Origin: UBA1413 sp964567485
Lineage (GTDB): Bacteria > Bacteroidota > Bacteroidia > Bacteroidales > Prolixibacteraceae
Assembly: GCA_964567485.1 (NCBI GenBank)
Contig: CAZMMX010000032.1
Span: 1 to 34,629, forward strand
DNA length: 34,629 nucleotides
Direction: 5' to 3'
Shown here piece after piece: positions 16,516 to 23,032 of this stretch. Position 1 is the first letter of the stretch. Each line of letters starts with the position of its first letter. The notes beneath the pieces were generated by a model. The model was not told the origin of the DNA and made no database searches. It worked only from the letters and a program-made list of their open reading frames with translations. The translations under genes were made by a program, and so were the position numbers.

Positions 16516-16615
16516 NNNNNNNNNNNNNNNNNNNNNNNNNNNNNNNNNNNNNNNNNNNNNNNNNNNNNNNNNNNNNNNNNNNNNNNNNNNNNNNNNNNNN
16601 NNNNNNNNNNNNNNN
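16516..16615. other. Assembly gap, 100 N (spurious)
   Basis: Exactly 100 N, flanked by the same 55 bp on each side. The natural reading is a failed join of overlapping contigs; removing the N run and one 55-bp copy restores a continuous sequence 155 bp shorter. Confidence 0.97.
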
Positions 16616-16670
16616 ATTATAGGCCCAACCGGCAATTTTCCTTCAGCCTGGTGTGGAACCTTTAATAGTC
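16616..16670. repeat. 55-bp contig-end duplication, right copy
   Basis: Second copy of the end of the TonB-dependent receptor gene, including its last 16 codons and stop. It is not a second gene. Confidence 0.95.
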
Positions 16671-16766
16671 CTAAATCTTAAATAATTAATATACAGCGAA
16701 ATACAAATTAAGAGCAATATAGAAAGTCAGTTCTTAACAGAAAATCAGAAACTAAAAAACAGAAAA

Positions 16767-18398
16767 ATGAGAAGAATTTTACTTGCCATTACATTGATGT
16801 TGGTTGTGCTGGTTCAGGCCGGGGCTCAGGAGATCAACAATGCTTTCTTTCAGAAGGTGAGTTATGTAGGCGCCTTTGACGGGGTGAACGACTGGACGGA
16901 AGGGTGGACGAACTGGGATCCGGTGAATACGGAGTACGGGACGCCTGCGGTGACCAAAGGAAACGGGCAGTTTACGCGTGCCGGGGGATGGCATATCACC
17001 GCCAGTGAGACCTGGAGTGGGTTAATTAAACTGGACGGCTGGGTATATGTCGATGCTGGTGCTACGCTGACCATAGAACCCGGGACGGTAATCAGGGCGA
17101 CCAACAAGAGTGTTCTGTCGGTTGAGCGGGGAGGCAAAATCATGGCGGCAGGCACCAAGGCGCAGCCCATTGTCTTTACGTCGGTCCAGGGTGCCGGTTT
17201 CCGGTCGAACAGCGACTGGGGGGGATTGGTGATCAACGGGAACGGGATCAACAATCTGCCGGGCGGCACGGGCGTTGCCGAAGGAGGCATCGGTTCGGAG
17301 TATGGCGGCAGCGACAATGCGGACAATTCCGGGGTGCTGACCTTTGTACGTATTGAGTTCCCGGGGTATGAAGTGGCCACGGGGAGTGAGGTGAACGGAC
17401 TGACGCTGAATTCGGTGGGGAGCGGCACACGTATTGAGTACGTGCAGGTTTCCTATTCGGGAGATGACGGTTTCGAATGGTTTGGCGGAGCGGTGAATCT
17501 GAAATATATTATCAGCTACCGCACGGAAGATGATGATTTTGATACCGACAACGGGTTTGCCGGGATGGTACAATTCGGGATTATCCTGCGTGATCCTTCG
17601 ATTGTGGATACCGACACGGCGAATGCCTTTGAGTCGGACAACAACAGCAGCGGTACGGAGCTGACGCCGGTGACCAAGGCGATCTTCAGCAATATCAGCG
17701 CCTTCGGGGCGTCGAAAGACCAGGCGACGTGGACGGGGAATCCCCAGAACCACAAGGACGGGGCGGCCATGCGTATACGTCGCGCCAGCCGGTTGTCGAT
17801 TTACAACTCGTTGTTTTTGGGCTGGGGCAAGGGTGTAAGGCTGGAGTCTTCCTTTACGCACAATGCGGCGGTGTCGGATGAGCTGGCCGTGAAGAACAAC
17901 ATTCTGGGGGGCATCTACGGGAAGAAATACGGGGATGCTGCCGTGATGACGGAAGCGGAGGTGGAGAGCTGGTTCCTGACGGCGGCCCGCAAGAACAGGA
18001 TGCTGGGCAGCGATGCCGAGGCCCTGATTGCCGATCCCTTCAACCTGGCAGCTCCCAAATTCCAACCGCTGGTCGGTTCCCCGGTGTTCAACGCCTCTTA
18101 CTGGGTGTTGACGGGTTCTGGGGAAATCACCCTGAATGAGGGGAGTGTTGCGCTCCGTAATTATCCCAATCCCTTCCATGGTACTACCATGGTAGAGGTT
18201 AATGTGTCGGGAAAAACCAAGGGCACCCTGGCGGTCTTCAATATGACAGGTGCTGAGGTGACCCTGCTCCATTCGGGTGTATTGCAGGCGGGTATCCATC
18301 ATTTTACCTTTGACGCCGGAAATCTCCCGAAGGGGATGTATCTTGTCAGATTAATCACCGGTCAGGAAAATAAAACACTAAAGGTAGTGGCACAGTAG
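16767..18398 (+). CDS. Secreted beta-helix protein with T9SS type A sorting domain
   Basis: The 543-residue product has a signal peptide (1-20), a short motif GAF-x4-DWTEGWTNWDP at 35-52, a glycine/asparagine-rich right-handed beta-helix-like body (about 75-440; repeated patterns such as LTIEPGTVIRA, WGGLVINGNG, GLTLNSVGSGTRIEYVQVSY), and a C-terminal T9SS sorting domain at 463-543 (LRNYPNPFHGTT to KGMYLVRLITGQENKTLKVV). It is thus probably exported through the type IX system and surface-attached or released. It follows the receptor by about 100 bp once the false gap is removed, so they likely share the operator. It is paralogous to the lipoprotein at 19684. No enzymatic residues are recognised. 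Confidence 0.9.
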   Translation: MRRILLAITLMLVVLVQAGAQEINNAFFQKVSYVGAFDGVNDWTEGWTNWDPVNTEYGTPAVTKGNGQFTRAGGWHITASETWSGLIKLDGWVYVDAGATLTIEPGTVIRATNKSVLSVERGGKIMAAGTKAQPIVFTSVQGAGFRSNSDWGGLVINGNGINNLPGGTGVAEGGIGSEYGGSDNADNSGVLTFVRIEFPGYEVATGSEVNGLTLNSVGSGTRIEYVQVSYSGDDGFEWFGGAVNLKYIISYRTEDDDFDTDNGFAGMVQFGIILRDPSIVDTDTANAFESDNNSSGTELTPVTKAIFSNISAFGASKDQATWTGNPQNHKDGAAMRIRRASRLSIYNSLFLGWGKGVRLESSFTHNAAVSDELAVKNNILGGIYGKKYGDAAVMTEAEVESWFLTAARKNRMLGSDAEALIADPFNLAAPKFQPLVGSPVFNASYWVLTGSGEITLNEGSVALRNYPNPFHGTTMVEVNVSGKTKGTLAVFNMTGAEVTLLHSGVLQAGIHHFTFDAGNLPKGMYLVRLITGQENKTLKVVAQ

Positions 18399-18448
18399 CT
18401 GGGGTAATCAAAATCAGCTCATTGATAGATATTCGTGGATTTAATGGT

Positions 18449-18456
18449 TACATTTG
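18449..18456 (+). promoter_or_regulatory. Candidate -7 box for the YwqK-like gene
   Basis: TACATTTG matches TAnnTTTG exactly, 68 bases before the ATG at 18524. A TTG about 24 bases further upstream is a loose -33 candidate. No TGTAAC direct repeats precede it, so this gene may not share the regulation of its neighbours. Confidence 0.35.
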
Positions 18457-18523
18457 TCCATACAGGTATTCCGGAGCCTGTTAATCCCGGTGAGTTCATC
18501 GATCTAATTTGCGTCATTCATTT

Positions 18524-18982
18524 ATGAGAAAACTGTTAGTGCTCTTAGGAATTGTTACCTGTTTCGCTTTTGCCGGCCTGGGACAGGAGGTGACTGAAGT
18601 TGACGGGATCTGTTATTCCGGGGGAAAACCCTATACCGGGAAAACGGTGACCCATTATGACGGAGGTGCCATAAAGATGGAATCTTCCTTTAAAAAGGGG
18701 AAGAAGGACGGCTTGTTCAGGGTATGGTTCGAAAACGGGCAGTTGAATGAGATAAGGCACTACCGGAAGAATGAGATGGATGGCGTGTGGACGACCTGGA
18801 ATGACAAGGGAGTCAAGGTGGGGGAGGCCGGCTACCGGAAGGGTAAGAAACATGGGCAGTGGCTGGTATGGAGCGATGAGGGAATCCTGATTTACGAAAT
18901 GCATTACAGAAAAGGCGAAAAATCGGGGGTCTGGAAGAATTACAACGATCGGGGTGAAGTGGTCAATACCAGAGCTTATTAG
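18524..18982 (+). CDS. Secreted YwqK-family (MORN_2-type repeat) protein
   Basis: 152 residues: a signal peptide (MRKLLVLLGIVTCFAFAGLG) followed by about four repeats of roughly 23 residues with the pattern Y-x-GKKxGxWxxWxxxG (FKKGKKDGLFRVWFENGQ, YRKNEMDGVWTTWNDKG, YRKGKKHGQWLVWSDEG, YRKGEKSGVWKNYNDRG). Such proteins are often labelled YwqK family antitoxin, but here the signal peptide argues for a periplasmic or surface protein, and no toxin gene is nearby. The repeats probably form an extended beta-hairpin surface. Function unknown. The ATG at 18524 is chosen because the signal peptide begins there. Confidence 0.8.
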   Translation: MRKLLVLLGIVTCFAFAGLGQEVTEVDGICYSGGKPYTGKTVTHYDGGAIKMESSFKKGKKDGLFRVWFENGQLNEIRHYRKNEMDGVWTTWNDKGVKVGEAGYRKGKKHGQWLVWSDEGILIYEMHYRKGEKSGVWKNYNDRGEVVNTRAY

Positions 18983-19021
18983 TCACTGCTTTCTGACTGT
19001 AAAACAGGTTATTAACCTTGA

Positions 19022-19042
19022 TCCGGTCATTCCTTGACCGGA
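19022..19042 (+). other. Stem-loop downstream of YwqK-like gene
   Basis: TCCGGTCA pairs perfectly with TGACCGGA around a 5-base loop. There is no T tract after it, so it is a possible 3'-end stabilising hairpin, not a full terminator. Confidence 0.4.
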
Positions 19043-19070
19043 GTATTGAGAATCGCGTAGAGAATAAGTG

Positions 19071-19109
19071 ACAAGGGGAGTCCACCTGGCAACAGGAAGC
19101 TCCCCTTGT
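19071..19109 (+). terminator. Nested stem-loop, possible terminator
   Basis: ACAAGGGGAG (19071-19080) pairs perfectly with CTCCCCTTGT (19100-19109). The loop contains an inner CCTG-GCAA-CAGG hairpin with a GNRA-type tetraloop. The T-rich stretch lies some 10 bases later (19121-19126), so termination is plausible but not certain. It separates the YwqK-like gene from the next operator. Confidence 0.45.
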
Positions 19110-19114
19110 GTTAT

Positions 19115-19171
19115 CTTAACTTTTTTGTAACAGTTTTGCGACTTCCGTGTAACAGGTTTAAGTGATTTTTG
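19115..19171 (+). promoter_or_regulatory. PhoB-like operator and promoter upstream of the 122-residue protein
   Basis: Hexamers CTTAAC (19115), TGTAAC (19126), TGCGAC (19137) and TGTAAC (19148) follow each other at exact 11-bp steps. A -7-like box GATTTTTG (19164-19171, one mismatch to TAnnTTTG) starts 16 bp after the start of the last repeat, the same distance as at the receptor and phoB sites. The gene's ATG is 24 bases further on. Confidence 0.6.
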
Positions 19172-19195
19172 TAGTGTAAAACAAACTATTAAGTC

Positions 19196-19564
19196 ATGAA
19201 GAAGTTGTTCATCGTATTTCAACTAATCATTATTGCATCGGTAGTTTTTGCCGGGAATGACAAGGGAGTGGAAAACAAGAAGGAACCTATAGTTGCTGAG
19301 GCCGAAGCTTCGGTGATGGTCATTACCGGAAAGGTCGTTGACCAGGTGACCGGTGAGGCCCTGACGGGAGTCAAAGTGGCCCTTGACGGAAGTGATGTGA
19401 AGGTTTATACCGATTTTGACGGTAATTTCAGGCTGGAGAATGTGAAGGCCGGGGAACATCAGGTGACGGCAACCTATGTTTCCTACAACCGGAATGAATT
19501 CCGTAAATTCAATCCCCGCAAGGATGGGACTCATTTGGAAATCAAAATGCAGTCTGTCCTGTAA
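19196..19564 (+). CDS. Stand-alone secreted carboxypeptidase-regulatory-like domain protein
   Basis: 122 residues: signal peptide (about 1-19), a short acidic linker, then one carboxypeptidase-regulatory-like domain (about 43-115; GKVVDQVTGEALTGVKVALDG, YTDFDGNFRLENVKAGEH in the conserved order). It strongly resembles the N-terminal domain of the TonB-dependent receptor in this window (GTVRDGKTGETLVGAQLLIQG, ITDFDGNFTISDV) but has no plug or barrel. The product is expected in the periplasm or at the surface. It is monocistronic, between its own operator-promoter and a strong terminator. Its function is unknown; it could interact with the receptor or another envelope partner. Confidence 0.82.
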   Translation: MKKLFIVFQLIIIASVVFAGNDKGVENKKEPIVAEAEASVMVITGKVVDQVTGEALTGVKVALDGSDVKVYTDFDGNFRLENVKAGEHQVTATYVSYNRNEFRKFNPRKDGTHLEIKMQSVL

Positions 19565-19620
19565 AAGAGCAAGGCTATTTTCTCAAAGATTCAGTAATAG
19601 ATATCAGACAAGCTATGGGT

Positions 19621-19655
19621 GTCACTGCGGACCAGTTCCGTGGTGACCTTTTTTT
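19621..19655 (+). terminator. Rho-independent terminator
   Basis: An 11-bp stem (19621-19631 with 19637-19647, including two G-T pairs), 5-base loop, then CTTTTTTT. It ends the 122-residue gene's transcript and lies in the convergent space before the beta-helix lipoprotein stop. Confidence 0.85.
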
Positions 19656-19683
19656 ATGGGGTTGAGGATTTTTCTTCAGGAGG

Positions 19684-21009
19684 TTATTCGGCGAGTTGGG
19701 AGAGGTGGGACCAACCGTCGATCCAGTTGCTTTCGCCGAAGGCTCCCTTGAAGTCAACGACCTGGAACCAGGAGTGGGGCAGGGGGGTGAGGGTCCCCCT
19801 GATTTTTTCGGCTGGTCTGAAGCGGAAATTCCCGGGGTCGATCAGAGGGTCGGCGATGAGGTTTCCGGAAGAGGAGAAGGAGGAGCTCCATTGCTGGAGT
19901 TCCGCGGGAGTAAAAAAACCGGAGAGGGTAAACGGGGAGCCTGGGGTGGTGGTGGCCACCTGGTGGAACAGGTTATTGGTAACGGAGAGGTGGTTGCTGG
20001 TCCACTGGCTGAAGGAGTCGTTGGTATGGCTGGTGGCCTCGAGGGCGATGCCGTTGATTTTGTTCAGGAAGAGGGAATTGGCGATATGTCCCCCGGCATT
20101 ACGGCTGAAGTCAGCGCAATATCCGGCTCTTTTGGTGCCGTTGCCGATGAGGGTGGCGTTGAAAATTGCGGGTTGGGGGAAGAGATCGCTTCCGGGGGTG
20201 GTGCCTCCCGAGATTTCGAGGAGGTTATTCCCGGTGAAGTCGGTCTGCACGCCGAGCCAGAACTGTCCGGCCCCCGACCATCCCATGTCGATGTCGAAGG
20301 CGTCGTCGCCACATCCCCAAACAGCCATATGGCGGAGGTTGACGGTACCTCCGAAGATTTCCACGCCGTCGTCGCTGGTGCTGAAGATTTCCACGTAGTC
20401 GATTTCTGTGCCGTTGCCCACGCCTCCCAGGGTGAGTCCGTTGATTTCGTTGCCATCGCCGATATTGGTTCCTCCGTAGCGTATGGAGACATATTTGAGG
20501 ACTCCCGAGGTGCTTTCGGGGTTGTAGCCTCCGAAGTAAGCCCGGGGTTCCTCGGGGGGAATTCCTTCGATATAGCTTTCATTTCCGGGGGTATTGACGG
20601 GAGCGTTTCCCAGGAGGATGATCCCCCCCCAGAGGCCTTTGGTGCCAGGGGCCAGGGCTTCCTGCAAGTCGTCGTTTTCGGCGGTAAAGATGATGGGTTC
20701 TGTGGGGGTTCCGCGGGCGATGATCTGGCCTCCGCGGGCCACTACCAGGGCCGAGGAGTTTTCCCCCACTCCTTCCCTGAAGCGGATGACGGCTCCCGGT
20801 TCTATGGTGAGCACCTGTCCGTCATTGACGAAGACCAGTCCCTCGATCAGGATATCCCTGCCTTTTTCCCAGGTGACCGTTCCGGTCCCTTCCCCCAAAT
20901 CCCTGAAGGTAGGTTTTTCCTCTTCTGCGAAGAAGTCGCTTTTCCGGCAGGAGGGCAGGAGCAGGAGGATAAAGGCCGCCATGAGGAGTAAGGTGTAGGA
21001 GATCTTCAT
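19684..21009 (-). CDS. Beta-helix lipoprotein, paralogue of the T9SS beta-helix protein
   Basis: 441 residues with a lipoprotein signal peptide (lipobox LPSC, Cys21) and a beta-helix-like body. The body shares motifs in the same order with the 543-residue protein at 16767: LTIEPGAVIRF, WGGIILLGN, SGVLKYVSIRYGG, NEINGLTLGGVGNGTEIDYV and SDDGVEIFGGTVNLRHM. It has no T9SS domain. Its last 25 residues contain KGAFGESNWIDGWSHL, the motif that stands at the N-terminus of the paralogue. It begins 1 bp after the porin stop, so the two are co-translated. The lipid anchor places it in the outer membrane. Function unknown. Confidence 0.86.
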   Translation of the reverse strand: MKISYTLLLMAAFILLLLPSCRKSDFFAEEEKPTFRDLGEGTGTVTWEKGRDILIEGLVFVNDGQVLTIEPGAVIRFREGVGENSSALVVARGGQIIARGTPTEPIIFTAENDDLQEALAPGTKGLWGGIILLGNAPVNTPGNESYIEGIPPEEPRAYFGGYNPESTSGVLKYVSIRYGGTNIGDGNEINGLTLGGVGNGTEIDYVEIFSTSDDGVEIFGGTVNLRHMAVWGCGDDAFDIDMGWSGAGQFWLGVQTDFTGNNLLEISGGTTPGSDLFPQPAIFNATLIGNGTKRAGYCADFSRNAGGHIANSLFLNKINGIALEATSHTNDSFSQWTSNHLSVTNNLFHQVATTTPGSPFTLSGFFTPAELQQWSSSFSSSGNLIADPLIDPGNFRFRPAEKIRGTLTPLPHSWFQVVDFKGAFGESNWIDGWSHLSQLAE

Positions 21010-21010
21010 G

Positions 21011-22015
21011 TCAGAGTCTGATTTCCATGTTCAGGAATATAAACGTGCGGGAGTCGAGGTTGGCCGCCCAGGGGACCCAGTCCTGGTAGCTCAGGGCGAT
21101 TTTTAGGGGTTTCACGGGGGAATACTGGAGTCCGCCGACCAGGGCAGAGCCGTCGTCGGCGAGATGCCAGGGGTTGACCACTCCGTCAAGGGTGTTGGAG
21201 CGGAGCTGGTCGAAGCGGGCGAAGAGCTGATAATGGTTGTCGAGGTGGTATTTGCCGTAGGCCGACCATCCGAAGAGATGGTGGTCGCGGGTGAGGGCAT
21301 AATTGTGCTGGTAGTTGTATTCCAGGGTGAGGCTGAGTTTTTTACGCAGGGTGACCGAAGAGACGGCGGCCCAGCTCACCTGGGTTTCCCCGTTTTTCAT
21401 ATAATCGGCGTATATGCGGTTGATCCAGAGGTCCTGTTTTCCGAGGGTCACCCCCAGTGCGTATTTGAAGGAATCGTCCATTTGCAGGCGGGTGAAGCCT
21501 TCTCCGTTCATTATGGTGAAGTCGGCAGTCAGCAGGGGGGAAAAGCGGTAGATGGCCTGAACCCCCAGGTCGGCCGAGGGGCCAATCTTGAACTCATCGG
21601 CAAAGGCTTTCCGCAGGTAGCGTCTTTCCCAGAGTTGTTCCTGGAGCTTGTAATGGAGGGTACCAATCAGACCGAATTGCACCTCCAGTTTTTCCTTTTC
21701 CCAGGAGGCGTAGGCAAATTTGAAATAAGCGTAACGGCGAAGCTTGGAGAAAGGGGAGATATCGTCGGGACTGCCGATGTCGAGGGTGATGCGGCCGCTG
21801 ATTTCCGGGGTCATTTTGTAAGCATAGTCGAGATATACCCTGGTGATTTCGAAGGCGGCGTCAGATCCGGAAGTGTTGGTGAGGCCATGGTGAAAATTGG
21901 AGTAGATGACTCCCGAGACTTTTCCGGAGGGTTGGAACGGTGAGGTTTCCTGCGCCACCAGGAGAGGTGGGGCGCAACTGAAAAGGAGAAGGAACAGGAC
22001 AAGGCAATATTTCAT
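21011..22015 (-). CDS. Outer-membrane porin (OprP/OprO-like)
   Basis: 334 residues: signal peptide (MKYCLVLFLLLFSCAPPLLVAQ), then an all-beta protein with alternating hydrophobic/aromatic strands (GKVSGVIYSNFHHG, FEITRVYLDYAYKM, and the end TFIFLNMEIRL). This is typical of the phosphate-selective-porin-like family common in Bacteroidota. Anion or phosphate selectivity is not provable from sequence. The frame is open for 54 codons upstream, but only the ATG at 22015 yields a signal peptide. It heads a two-gene operon with the beta-helix lipoprotein and is divergent from the phoB-like gene across a shared operator. Confidence 0.82.
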   Translation of the reverse strand: MKYCLVLFLLLFSCAPPLLVAQETSPFQPSGKVSGVIYSNFHHGLTNTSGSDAAFEITRVYLDYAYKMTPEISGRITLDIGSPDDISPFSKLRRYAYFKFAYASWEKEKLEVQFGLIGTLHYKLQEQLWERRYLRKAFADEFKIGPSADLGVQAIYRFSPLLTADFTIMNGEGFTRLQMDDSFKYALGVTLGKQDLWINRIYADYMKNGETQVSWAAVSSVTLRKKLSLTLEYNYQHNYALTRDHHLFGWSAYGKYHLDNHYQLFARFDQLRSNTLDGVVNPWHLADDGSALVGGLQYSPVKPLKIALSYQDWVPWAANLDSRTFIFLNMEIRL

Positions 22016-22038
22016 TCCCGGAGGCAATTTATCGTCCG

Positions 22039-22046
22039 CAAAGTAA
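22039..22046 (-). promoter_or_regulatory. Candidate -7 box for the porin operon
   Basis: On the minus strand it reads TTACTTTG, one mismatch to TAnnTTTG, 23 bases before the porin ATG. Read from this strand, the operator offers TGTTAC/TATTAC/TGTTAC at 11-bp steps, again 16 bp from the box. The operator could therefore work in both directions. Confidence 0.4.
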
Positions 22047-22055
22047 AAAAATAAT

Positions 22056-22101
22056 CGTAACATTGGTGTAATAAAAGTGTAACAAGAGCTCCCTAAGTTT
22101 G
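22056..22101 (+). promoter_or_regulatory. PhoB-like operator and promoter upstream of phoB-like gene
   Basis: Hexamers CGTAAC (22056), TGTAAT (22067) and TGTAAC (22078) at exact 11-bp steps, followed 16 bp after the start of the last by TAAGTTTG (22094-22101), a perfect TAnnTTTG box. It points at the phoB-like gene and implies autoregulation, with a leader of about 225 bases that contains a GC-rich repeat. The divergent porin operon starts 40 bp to the left. Confidence 0.65.
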
Positions 22102-22127
22102 TGGTTTGAGCCGTTCTGAGGCCTTGA

Positions 22128-22203
22128 ATTCCGGCGAGTGCCATCCCTGCCGGCTCTGCGGAGGGGTAAGCGGGCAAGACCCTAAGAAAGTCCTTGCCGG
22201 AAT
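22128..22203. repeat. GC-rich inverted-end repeat element, copy in the phoB leader
   Basis: The 76-bp element begins ATTCCGGCGAG and ends CTTGCCGGAAT, its near-perfect reverse complement. An inner GCCGGCTCTG core at 22149-22158 is flanked by CCCT and AGGG, which can pair. A related copy, about two-thirds identical by eye, lies at 33861-33935. The region after it (22204-22333) has no gene; it shows GC-rich sequence and a run of seven T at 22276-22282, without a clear terminator stem. Confidence 0.6.
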
Positions 22204-22323
22204 CGGTTTCTCTGCTCTTCTGCGGCGGGGAGGTTCAAATCCTGTGAGCGCTTTCCTGGCGGTAATGCTGCGGGGTTTTTTTAGTGGATGCAAGTGATAA
22301 TAGTATAGGGAATTGATCTGTAA

Positions 22324-22329
22324 AGGAGG
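22324..22329 (+). promoter_or_regulatory. Strong Shine-Dalgarno sequence before phoB-like gene
   Basis: AGGAGG within AAAGGAGGTAACATG, four bases before the ATG at 22334. It fixes that ATG as the start in preference to a TTG 21 bases upstream. Such a full site is uncommon in Bacteroidota. Confidence 0.6.
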
Positions 22330-22333
22330 TAAC

Positions 22334-23020
22334 ATGAGTGAAAAGTACAGGATTCTGGTCGCCGAAGATGAGGAGGATCTGTGTGAGATCCTTCAGTTTA
22401 ACCTGGAAAGTGACGGTCATGCGGTAGATATTGTTCATTCTGCCGAGGAAGCCCTGAAAAAGGAGCTTTCGCACTATGATCTGTTTCTTTTGGATGTGAT
22501 GATGGGGAAGATGTCGGGATTCGGGCTGGCGCAGAAAATGAGGAAGGAGATGGAACTGGAGACGCCGGTGATTTTTCTCACGGCGCGGACTGGAGAGAAT
22601 GACCTGCTGACAGGGTTTAATGTAGGAGCCGATGATTATATCACCAAGCCATTTTCTGTCAGGGAGTTGCAGGCCCGGGTCAGGACGGTACTGAAGCGTT
22701 CGGGGCGTAAGTTGGCGAAAGAGGAGATGGCGACACAAAAGCTGGGGGACATTATCGTGGACCATGTGGCCAAGCGACTCATTATTAATGAGGAAAAGGT
22801 AGAGCTAACGCGTAAGGAGTATGAGATTTTCACGCTTCTTCTCCGTCATGCCGGGAGGATTTTTTCGCGGGAAGAGATTCTTGGGAGGATATGGGAAAAT
22901 GATGTGATTGTTACCGATCGTACGGTCGATGTCAATATTGCCAGGCTGAGGAAAAAGCTGGGGGCTTACAGCCCCTATTTAAAGAATAAGCCTGGATATG
23001 GATATTATGTTGAGGTGTGA
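22334..23020 (+). CDS. OmpR/PhoB-family response regulator
   Basis: DNA-binding regulator of a two-component system. 228 residues: receiver domain (about 1-120) with acidic pocket E11/D12, phosphorylated Asp54 in FLLDVMM, Thr83 and Lys105 in ITKPFS, then a winged-helix trans_reg_C domain (about 130-228; LTRKEYEIFTLLL, TVDVNIARLRKKLG, GYGYYVEV). OmpR/PhoB members bind tandem direct repeats spaced 10-11 bp, which is what the three operators nearby show. The kinase gene follows 12 bp later. The identity as PhoB in the strict sense (phosphate response) is inferred, not shown. Confidence 0.93.
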   Translation: MSEKYRILVAEDEEDLCEILQFNLESDGHAVDIVHSAEEALKKELSHYDLFLLDVMMGKMSGFGLAQKMRKEMELETPVIFLTARTGENDLLTGFNVGADDYITKPFSVRELQARVRTVLKRSGRKLAKEEMATQKLGDIIVDHVAKRLIINEEKVELTRKEYEIFTLLLRHAGRIFSREEILGRIWENDVIVTDRTVDVNIARLRKKLGAYSPYLKNKPGYGYYVEV

Positions 23021-23032
23021 TTTGAAGTCAAG

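Noticed and set aside
16461..16670. Direct repeat of 55 bp that could mark an insertion or attachment site
   Set aside because: Both copies touch the run of 100 N exactly, which is the mark of an assembly overlap.
18524..18982. Toxin-antitoxin module suggested by the YwqK antitoxin label
   Set aside because: The protein has a signal peptide and no toxin gene is adjacent; the label only reflects MORN_2-type repeats.
19696..20991. Long plus-strand open frame antisense to the beta-helix lipoprotein
   Set aside because: Low-complexity Gly/Glu/Val-rich translation without a recognisable domain; it results from the codon composition of the real gene on the other strand. The same applies to the open frames antisense to the receptor (15482-16480) and the T9SS protein (17022-18302).
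22231..22245. GGTTCAAATCC resembles the T-arm of a tRNA
   Set aside because: Only three of the five T-stem pairs form, and no matching acceptor, D- or anticodon arm can be drawn upstream.
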